From Clostridia bacterium (GTDB taxonomy: Bacteria > Bacillota > Clostridia > Oscillospirales > Acutalibacteraceae), in NCBI GenBank assembly GCA_900770255.1, contig CAAGJN010000054.1, positions 1-20,902 of the forward strand: a DNA stretch of 20,902 nucleotides, read 5' to 3'. The stretch's first letter is position 1. Each line of letters opens with the position of its first letter. The position numbers were made by a program, and so were the translations under genes. This document shows positions 1 to 4,553 of the stretch, one piece after another. The notes under the pieces were generated by a model. That model was not told where the DNA came from and did not search any database. It saw only the letters and a list, made by a program, of their open reading frames with translations.

Positions 1-383
1 AGCTCGGATTGCTTGAGCAGAGCGCCCTCGGGCGAAAAAACGGAGAACCTACCCTCGCCGTCGAGAGTAACGACAAGGCCGTTAAAAAATCTGGTCGGAT
101 CGGAGAAAATGAATTCGCCGGCTTTGCCGAGCTCGTCCGCTATGCGGCCGCCGCACGGACCGAACTTGCGCGCAATGTATTCACTTTTTCTTATGGGAGC
201 GGATATGCCCGTCTCGCAGTCATATTCATAAAACGAGATTTTGCAAGCCCCGTCCTCGAGATCTTCTTTATCGGTATATACAAAACCGCCGTCAAACGAC
301 GTAATATCAACAATATCAGTATTTAAAATTTGCTGCAACAGCTTTTCCTCCGTTTCCGTCGGCCAGATCGGATTTGACCGCAT
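1..383 (-). CDS. Unrecognised protein, 5' part only (runs off the window edge)
   Basis: An open minus-strand frame of about 127 codons enters from the left edge and has protein-like composition, for example YEYDCETG, FGPCGGRIADELGKAG and VVTLDGEGRFSVFSPEG. I do not recognise a family. The start is uncertain. ATG at 383 is the only ATG after the in-frame stop immediately upstream, but it has no Shine-Dalgarno and lies about 10 nt from the T-run ending the upstream 6S-like RNA. TTG at 338 is preceded by GGAGG with 8-nt spacing and may be the true start. A promoter is not obvious, so expression may depend on read-through of the RNA gene. The plus-strand frames over this stretch look like shadows. 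Confidence 0.6.
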   Translation of the reverse strand, partial: MRSNPIWPTETEEKLLQQILNTDIVDITSFDGGFVYTDKEDLEDGACKISFYEYDCETGISAPIRKSEYIARKFGPCGGRIADELGKAGEFIFSDPTRFFNGLVVTLDGEGRFSVFSPEGALLKQSE

Positions 384-392
384 ATTTTACAT

Positions 393-545
393 AAAAAAAC
401 AAACCCCGCCGAGCCGGATACGGCAATAGTAACCTGCGAAATAAGCAGGTGGGTGCCTCCCAACGGTTTCGCGCTCCCTTCTTCCGGCACAGCCGGGAGG
501 TCTGCAATCCGCCGCCGGAGCCGGGCTCCCTTGTAAAACGTGTTG
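393..545 (-). ncRNA. ssrS: Probable 6S RNA (RNA polymerase regulator)
   Basis: Read on the minus strand, this gene-free stretch folds into a 6S-like shape. A closing stem can form between GAGCCCGG (around 519-526) and CCGGCTC (around 408-416). Inside it, CCTCCC and GGGAGG flank a CGGC-TGT-GCCG hairpin. Near the 3' end a perfect hairpin (ACCTGC 445-450 with GCAGGT 432-437 in minus sense) follows the motif GGGAGGCACCCACCTGC, which resembles the 3' part of Firmicutes 6S RNA as I remember it. A GC-rich end and a T-run (393-399) terminate it. 6S RNA mimics an open promoter and sequesters housekeeping RNA polymerase. It lacks the SRP RNA signature and tmRNA/RNase P motifs. Ends are approximate; family assignment is by pattern memory. 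Confidence 0.55.
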
Positions 546-594
546 GGTTAATATAAACCGTATTTATCGCACAGGGCAGGGGGTGTTATTCCTT

Positions 595-921
595 TTATTC
601 GTCCTCTTCGCCTTCGTCGTCAGCGCTCAGCTCGTCTTCAAAGAAAAGATCGCTCAGACGATCCTCAAACGCATGATAGACTTCCTCGAATTCATCTTCA
701 TCCTCAATCATCGTCAGATAAGTTTCGCCGTCTTCCTCAATGACCTTGAGCGGGAGAACCTCATCGTCGCCCTCGAGGACTTCCTCGGTGTCATCGTAGA
801 TGGGCAGCAGCGCAACATAATAGCCGCGGTCAGTTTCGATGCGGTCGAGCTCCTCGAATATATGCTCCTTACCCTCCTCGTCAACAACGCTGACAATGTC
901 GGGATTATAATCCTTTGCCAT
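595..921 (-). CDS. DUF1292 / UPF0473 family small acidic protein (YrzB-like)
   Basis: 108 residues. The N-terminal half shows the DUF1292 pattern: NPDIVSVVDEEGKEHIFEELDRIE, then a segment YYVALLPIYDD, then LPLKVIEEDGE and a late acidic block. The C-terminus is almost entirely D/E, making the protein strongly acidic. The family is widespread in Firmicutes, is cytoplasmic and has no firmly known function; in many Firmicutes it sits near yrrK/alaS, which is not the case here. GAGG lies about 9 nt before the ATG. A candidate promoter (963-991, minus strand) lies just upstream. No convincing terminator separates its end from the 6S-like RNA downstream, so read-through into that RNA is possible. 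Confidence 0.85.
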   Translation of the reverse strand: MAKDYNPDIVSVVDEEGKEHIFEELDRIETDRGYYVALLPIYDDTEEVLEGDDEVLPLKVIEEDGETYLTMIEDEDEFEEVYHAFEDRLSDLFFEDELSADDEGEEDE

Positions 922-962
922 AATTAAAAACCTCGCGGATACATAGTTTGCTTTATGTATTT

Positions 963-991
963 ATTTTACCCGCATTGCCCGAAATAGTCAA
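963..991 (-). promoter_or_regulatory. Candidate housekeeping promoter for the DUF1292 gene
   Basis: On the minus strand TTGACT (986-991) and TAAAAT (963-968) are separated by 17 nt. The predicted start point would give a leader of about 35 nt before the ATG at 921. Confidence 0.6.
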
Positions 992-999
992 TAGAAAAA

Positions 1000-1263
1000 C
1001 TGCCTGCCGGAAACAATTTACACAAATTTTTAGCGGTGTACAAAATTTTCCGATAACGGCCGCCGCGCGCCGTTTTATGTCTTGTGCACCCGCCGTGAGG
1101 CGCGCCTACGGCGCGTCGGCTGCGGCAAAAGAAAAATTTTTTGCCTCAAATGGATTTTTTTCTTTCTGCCTGCGGCATATCCGCTGAAGAGGCAAAAAAA
1201 GCCCGGTAAAGCCCGGTAAAAGATAAACTTAATATAAAATATTAAGAATGTTAATAAAATATG
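1000..1263. other. Intergenic stretch with inverted repeats and a short tandem duplication, no gene seen
   Basis: No supported coding frame. The left part is GC-rich and self-complementary: AACGGC/GCCGTT around 1056-1075 and CGCGCC-TAC-GGCGCG around 1100-1114. TTTTTTGCCTC (about 1136-1146) can pair with GAGGCAAAAAA (about 1189-1199), enclosing GCGG-CATAT-CCGC. The 10-mer GCCCGGTAAA is repeated exactly in tandem at 1201-1220. CTTAATAT-AAA-ATATTAAG (1228-1246) is a perfect inverted repeat in the AT-rich region immediately upstream of the promoter at 1264. Confidence 0.5.
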
Positions 1264-1292
1264 TTGACAATATCTAAAATTGGGTATATAAT
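1264..1292 (+). promoter_or_regulatory. Perfect consensus sigma-A type promoter with AT-rich upstream region
   Basis: TTGACA (1264-1269), 17-nt spacer, TATAAT (1287-1292): an exact match to the housekeeping consensus in both boxes and spacing. The 40 nt upstream is almost all A/T, consistent with an UP element. Transcription should start near 1299. No other promoter in this window matches the consensus exactly, suggesting a highly expressed product. Confidence 0.85.
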
Positions 1293-1379
1293 AAAGATGC
1301 AAAGAGGAGAAAACTCCTGACGCTGAGTTGGCGTCGCGTCTGAGAGACGCAAAACTGAAAAGGATCGGAGGCGAGTCCA

Positions 1380-1433
1380 ATGTACAGTGAAACAGAAACA
1401 CAATACCTTGACCGCCCGTCACACCTTATCTGA
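1380..1433 (+). CDS. Possible 17-residue peptide ORF inside the structured RNA
   Basis: ATG preceded by GGAGG (1367-1371) with 8-nt spacing, reading MYSETETQYLDRPSHLI then TGA. It lies about 80 nt downstream of the predicted transcription start. It overlaps the 15-nt 16S-identical stretch and one arm of the long-range stem. The ribosome-binding site is strong, but the peptide has no recognisable similarity and this may be chance within a non-coding RNA. Confidence 0.25.
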   Translation: MYSETETQYLDRPSHLI

Positions 1434-1451
1434 AGCTCAAAGGAGCGAAAA

Positions 1452-1505
1452 ATGCCAGTCCGTTTCGCACCCGGAGCTTTCCGCACGGCGAGCTTGATCG
1501 CCTAA
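1452..1505 (+). CDS. Second possible 17-residue peptide ORF inside the structured RNA
   Basis: ATG preceded by AAAGGAG (1439-1445) with 6-nt spacing, reading MPVRFAPGAFRTASLIA then TAA. The Shine-Dalgarno sits partly in a small hairpin (GCTC-AAAG-GAGC, 1435-1446). It starts 18 nt after the end of the first 17-codon ORF. No similarity recognised; it may be fortuitous. Confidence 0.22.
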   Translation: MPVRFAPGAFRTASLIA

Positions 1506-1754
1506 CAGGTGACGGACGCATCGCGCGGTAACGACCGCAGAAGTATGCAGACGAAAATATAAACCAGAAACTGTAAAATGTCGAATCTCTGTCGGCGCCG
1601 GACGGTCGGCCTGGCAGAGAAAAACGAGAAAGGATCAAAGATCCGTTTACATTTGACCGTTTATAATAGATCGGAGTAAAATAAATACAAATATAAAAAT
1701 AAGATCACAATTAACCGATCGTCTGCGTGCTGAAAACAGAATACGACAAAAAAG

Positions 1755-1783
1755 ACAGCATCGCATTAAGCGGTGCTGTTTTT
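1755..1783 (+). terminator. Intrinsic terminator of the structured RNA
   Basis: ACAGCATCGC (1755-1764) pairs over 10 positions with GCGGTGCTGT (1770-1779), with one G-T pair and the loop ATTAA, followed by a run of five T. An A-run lies upstream, so it may act in both directions. Confidence 0.85.
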
Positions 1784-1802
1784 ATGCATGTCGATATAAA
1801 AG

Positions 1803-1826
1803 GAGCGCTGTGAAGTCACAGCGCTC
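1803..1826 (-). terminator. Terminator of the ChbG/YdjC gene, possibly bidirectional
   Basis: GAGCGCTGTGA (1803-1813) and TCACAGCGCTC (1816-1826) form a near-perfect stem. In the minus direction it is followed by a TTTTATAT tract just past the stop codon at 1838. In the plus direction it is followed by TTATTTTTTT and could back up the RNA terminator. Confidence 0.8.
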
Positions 1827-1837
1827 TGCTTATTTTT

Positions 1838-2728
1838 TTACTTTCTCATCTCAGCGAGATCGCGGTAGTTGATGAGCTTTATGCCGCAGCTCTCAATGTG
1901 CTGCTTTGTTTTTGGATCGGAGAAGAGCTTATATTCCCAAACTCTGCGGTGCCAGCTGCCGGTAATGCCCTTGAGCTCGTCGCACTCGAGAGCGGGGTGA
2001 ATATAAGTCTCGGTAACGCCCTCGGGGAAGGTCTTGTAGAGCTCGTAGATGTAGTCGCGGTAGTTGTCGTAGCTGTCATTCTGCGGGCCGGTCCACTCTC
2101 CGGGCAGCAGAAAGTCGGGGTTAGCGACGCCCATGCTGTGAGCATATGCGTTGACCTGGTCGATGAGCCCCGTGATCTGCTCTTTTTCGATTTTGATGTC
2201 AAGCATGCTGTTGTTCATCTGAGCGTCGGTGAACGTGCCGGGGAAACGGAACGGGAGCTTATATTCTCCGGCGATGCTCAGCACGAGCTGGAGCAGCTCA
2301 AAACGGCCTGTCTCAATGCCGTAAAGCGAGCCCATGTGGTTGTCAAGGTGAGAGGGATTAAGGCCGAGAGCCTTGAGCCGGTTGATCTGCGCGTGGATCT
2401 CAGCGGCAACCTCCTTGATGTCGGCGTTCTTTTCAACGTCAACGCTCTCATGATACATGAAGCCGAGCTCGTCGCGCAGGCTGTCGGTGTTGCTGGCGCC
2501 GACAGGAGCCCAGCGGTATGTAGCCCATTCGCTGGTGAAGGTCAGATGCACGCCGATGGCGAACTGCGGATTAGCCTTTGCAAACTGGCAGGCCTCATAT
2601 GCCCAGGGGCAGGGAGCCATGATCGTTGAAGAGGTGATAGCTCCGGCCTTGAGAAGATCCATGACCGCAAGGTTTGATGCTCTGCTCATTCCGAAATCGT
2701 CTGCGTTGATAATCAAATACTTATCCAT
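1838..2728 (-). CDS. ChbG/YdjC-family carbohydrate deacetylase
   Basis: 296 residues, full length for the family. The N-terminus YLIINADDFGMS carries the DD pair (D10, D11) that in ChbG/YdjC enzymes supplies the catalytic base and a metal ligand. GVHLTF gives H61, and PSHLDNHMGS gives H127 with D129/H131, completing the metal site. Family members remove acetyl groups from N-acetylated sugars such as chitooligosaccharides. There is no signal peptide, so it is probably cytoplasmic and acts on imported or recycled sugar. AAGGAG lies 8 nt before the ATG. It is monocistronic, with a promoter at 2805-2833 and a terminator at 1803-1826. No sugar transporter or PTS gene lies beside it, so the substrate cannot be read from context. 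Confidence 0.88.
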   Translation of the reverse strand: MDKYLIINADDFGMSRASNLAVMDLLKAGAITSSTIMAPCPWAYEACQFAKANPQFAIGVHLTFTSEWATYRWAPVGASNTDSLRDELGFMYHESVDVEKNADIKEVAAEIHAQINRLKALGLNPSHLDNHMGSLYGIETGRFELLQLVLSIAGEYKLPFRFPGTFTDAQMNNSMLDIKIEKEQITGLIDQVNAYAHSMGVANPDFLLPGEWTGPQNDSYDNYRDYIYELYKTFPEGVTETYIHPALECDELKGITGSWHRRVWEYKLFSDPKTKQHIESCGIKLINYRDLAEMRK

Positions 2729-2804
2729 GAAATAAACTCCTTTTTATATAAGGGGGAATGACGCTTGTTCAGAGCCCCCCTGTTTATTTGCGGACTGCAA
2801 AAGA

Positions 2805-2833
2805 ATTATACACTAAGTTCTGTAAAAATACAA
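2805..2833 (-). promoter_or_regulatory. Candidate promoter of the ChbG/YdjC gene
   Basis: On the minus strand TTGTAT (2828-2833), 17-nt spacer, TATAAT (2805-2810). The leader of about 70 nt can form an AGGGGG/CCCCCT stem (2751-2756 with 2776-2781) shortly before the ribosome-binding site. Confidence 0.6.
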
Positions 2834-2880
2834 CATATTTCTTCGATTTGTTGTGATATTCTTTGTGACAAAATAAAAGA

Positions 2881-2917
2881 TTCGCGCTCCGGCAGACTTT
2901 GGACACCGGAGCGCGAA
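2881..2917 (-). terminator. Terminator of glutamate dehydrogenase gene
   Basis: Twelve-base perfect arms, 2881-2892 and 2906-2917 (TTCGCGCTCCGG and its complement), with a 13-nt loop. In the minus direction they are followed by TCTTTTATTTT. The stem starts 24 nt past the stop codon at 2941. Confidence 0.88.
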
Positions 2918-2940
2918 TTATTTTTACGGTTTATATATGC

Positions 2941-4200
2941 TTACGGGAAGATGCCCCTGATCTTCTTCGTTTTGACAAGCCTGCGCAGAGCGATGATGTA
3001 GGCCGAGGTCCTCATCGAATATCCGCGCTCCTCGGCAAGGCCGTAGACCTCGTCAAAGGCTTTGAGCAGAATGTCTGCGAGCTTGTTGTTGACCTCGTCG
3101 AGCGACCAGGACAGAGCCTGAAGGTTTTGCACCCATTCGAAGTAGGAGACGATAACTCCGCCGGCGTTTGCCAGAATATCGGGAACGATGATCTTGCCCT
3201 TGGCGTTGAGTATCTGATCAGCCTCGTAGCTCGTCGGGCCGTTGGCACCCTCGACGATGTATTTTGCCTTGATTCTCTCGGCGTTGTCTGCGGTTATCTG
3301 GTTTTCAAGCGCTGCGGGGATGAGAAAATCGGCGTCTGTAAAGAGAAGATCCTCTTTTGCGATCTCCGTCACGCCGTCAGCTTTGTAGCCGCAGAGAACG
3401 CGGCCGTTTTTCGCCGCATAGTCGGCCATGCCGTGGATGTCAAGACCGTCCGCGCAGTAGAATGCGGCGGTGTGATCGCTGACTGCGATGATTTTAGCGC
3501 CGAGGTCGGCTATAAGCGAAGCGGCGACCGAGCCGACGTTTCCGAAGCCCTGTACGGCGAAGGTGCAGTCCTTTATGTCGAGCCCGAGCTTCTGAGTCAG
3601 AGCGCGGCAGCAGAGCATTACGCCGCGGCCGGTCGCCTCTGGTCTGCCGAGCGATCCGCCGATCTCAAAAGCCTTGCCGGTGACGACGCCCGGGATCGGG
3701 TAGCCGTATTTCATTGAATATGTATCCATGATCCAGCCCATGACCTCCGCGTCGGTGTTGACGTCGGGAGCGGGGATATCCTTATGCGGGCCTATGATTG
3801 GGGCGATCATTGCGGCGTAGCGGCGTGTCATTCTCTCAAGCTCGCCCTTAGACATCTGCGACGGATCGCAGGTTATTCCGCCCTTTGCGCCGCCGTAGGG
3901 AATATTGACAACTGCACATTTGAATGTCATCCACGCTGCGAGAGCGCGGACTTCGTCCATGTCAACGTTTGGATGGAATCTTATGCCGCCTTTGCACGGC
4001 CCGCGGGTGCTGGAATGCTGGATTCTGTAGCCTGTAAACATCTTCATATCTCCGTTATCCATGCGCACGGGAAAGTTGACCTTCAGCTCCTGCTCGGGGT
4101 AGCGAAACGACGCATAGTCGTTCTGATTGATGCCGTCAAGCGCGGCTGCGCTGTCGAGCACGTTGAGAAAGTTTTCGTAGGGATTGGCCTTTTTGCTCAT
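2941..4200 (-). CDS. gdhA: Glutamate dehydrogenase (Glu/Leu/Phe/Val dehydrogenase family)
   Basis: 419 residues, the usual size for the short hexameric bacterial/archaeal glutamate dehydrogenases. It interconverts glutamate and 2-oxoglutarate plus ammonia, linking amino-acid fermentation and nitrogen assimilation. Substrate-site lysines are visible in GPCKGGIRF (K70), MTFKCAV (K94) and PYGGAKGG (K106), the last matching the catalytic lysine; PAPDVNT gives the conserved D146. The Rossmann motif VQGFGNVG (about 216-223) is followed by IAVSD; an acidic residue at that strand end favours NAD over NADP (inference). The best Shine-Dalgarno, AGGATG, lies about 9 nt before the ATG. Single gene with its own promoter and terminator, divergent from recJ. 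Confidence 0.95.
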   Translation of the reverse strand: MSKKANPYENFLNVLDSAAALDGINQNDYASFRYPEQELKVNFPVRMDNGDMKMFTGYRIQHSSTRGPCKGGIRFHPNVDMDEVRALAAWMTFKCAVVNIPYGGAKGGITCDPSQMSKGELERMTRRYAAMIAPIIGPHKDIPAPDVNTDAEVMGWIMDTYSMKYGYPIPGVVTGKAFEIGGSLGRPEATGRGVMLCCRALTQKLGLDIKDCTFAVQGFGNVGSVAASLIADLGAKIIAVSDHTAAFYCADGLDIHGMADYAAKNGRVLCGYKADGVTEIAKEDLLFTDADFLIPAALENQITADNAERIKAKYIVEGANGPTSYEADQILNAKGKIIVPDILANAGGVIVSYFEWVQNLQALSWSLDEVNNKLADILLKAFDEVYGLAEERGYSMRTSAYIIALRRLVKTKKIRGIFP

Positions 4201-4259
4201 AAATTTTCATCCTTTCGTATGTTTTTTATATTAGTTGTCTAATTTTTCTCCCTAGCGTA

Positions 4260-4288
4260 AGATTAACACAGCTAAAGAAATAAATCAA
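4260..4288 (-). promoter_or_regulatory. Candidate gdhA promoter
   Basis: On the minus strand TTGATT (4283-4288), 17-nt spacer, TAATCT (4260-4265). The predicted leader is about 55 nt. Confidence 0.5.
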
Positions 4289-4353
4289 CATTTTGTTTTG
4301 CTTTCCCTAAAAATTATTTATTTTTGCTCTTGAGTCTCAAAAAATCAAAATAT

Positions 4354-4450
4354 TTTTTGTACTCAAGTACAAAAATCGAAAAATTTTATAGTGTCAGCTG
4401 CAACCGGGTGGCATATTTATCGCAGAGTGCTAATGCGGTCTGCGTTTTTT
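4354..4450 (+). other. Structured segment with possible terminator in the gdhA-recJ divergent interval
   Basis: The 353-bp interval 4201-4553 has no gene. Besides the two divergent promoters it contains TTTTTGTAC-TCAA-GTACAAAAA (4354-4375), a perfect 9-bp hairpin. CGCAGA (4421-4426) can pair with TCTGCG (4439-4444), followed by six T (4445-4450), which looks like a plus-strand terminator. It lies upstream of the recJ promoter, so it could end a short leader or small RNA, though no promoter for one is clear. It could also be chance. Confidence 0.3.
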
Positions 4451-4492
4451 ATACTCAAAACTCCGTATATGTCAACTTTCTGCCGAATTTCC

Positions 4493-4522
4493 TTGATAAA
4501 AATGCTACATACATGGTATAAT
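4493..4522 (+). promoter_or_regulatory. Promoter of the recJ-rel operon
   Basis: TTGATA (4493-4498), 18-nt spacer, TATAAT (4517-4522), with a leader of about 25 nt before the recJ ATG at 4554. Confidence 0.7.
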
Positions 4523-4553
4523 TAACTATTATTGAAAGGGGATTGATAAATCT

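Larger units (their letters stand above)
1299..1783 (+). ncRNA. Large structured RNA of unrecognised family, with own promoter and terminator
   Basis: About 485 nt between a perfect promoter and an intrinsic terminator, with no long reading frame. Visible stems: 1305-1309/1314-1318 (AAAA loop); 1319-1323/1331-1335; 1336-1340/1346-1350; 1435-1438/1443-1446; 1472-1475/1480-1483; 1487-1491/1498-1502; 1525-1529/1534-1538 (AACG loop); 1587-1593/1613-1619; 1632-1636/1640-1644; 1669-1674/1715-1720. A long-range pairing CCGTCAC (1416-1422) with GTGACGG (1509-1515) encloses the centre. It does not show the conserved cores of RNase P RNA, tmRNA, SRP RNA or group I/II introns that I can recall. Two 17-codon ORFs with good ribosome-binding sites lie inside, so a peptide-coding role is an alternative. 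The transcription unit is well supported; the function is unknown. Confidence 0.7.

Noticed and set aside
316..507. 63-codon minus-strand frame over the 6S-like RNA
   Set aside because: It lies in a structured RNA, in a different frame from the protein that follows, with no ribosome-binding site.
1075..1638. Minus-strand open frames of 70-115 codons across the large RNA region
   Set aside because: Atypical composition, no ribosome-binding sites, and they run antisense to a unit with a clear plus-strand promoter and terminator.
1644..1672. Second TATAAT (about 1662-1667) inside the large RNA as an internal promoter
   Set aside because: No acceptable -35 box at 16-18 nt; the nearby TTGACC and TTTACA are at wrong distances.
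1299..1783. RNase P RNA or tmRNA as identity of the large RNA
   Set aside because: The conserved RNase P core (GAGGAAAGTCC and the ACAGAA...GGCTTA partner) and the tmRNA tRNA-like 3' end are absent; only loose resemblances such as GGAGGCGAGTCC and GCGGTAACGACCGC are seen.
1898..2629. Long plus-strand frame opposite the ChbG/YdjC gene
   Set aside because: Antisense shadow of a well-supported gene; no motifs or start signals.
4401..4450. T-box riboswitch upstream of recJ
   Set aside because: Only GGGTGGCA resembles the antiterminator bulge; the specifier stem and canonical T-box sequence are missing, and recJ is not a typical target.
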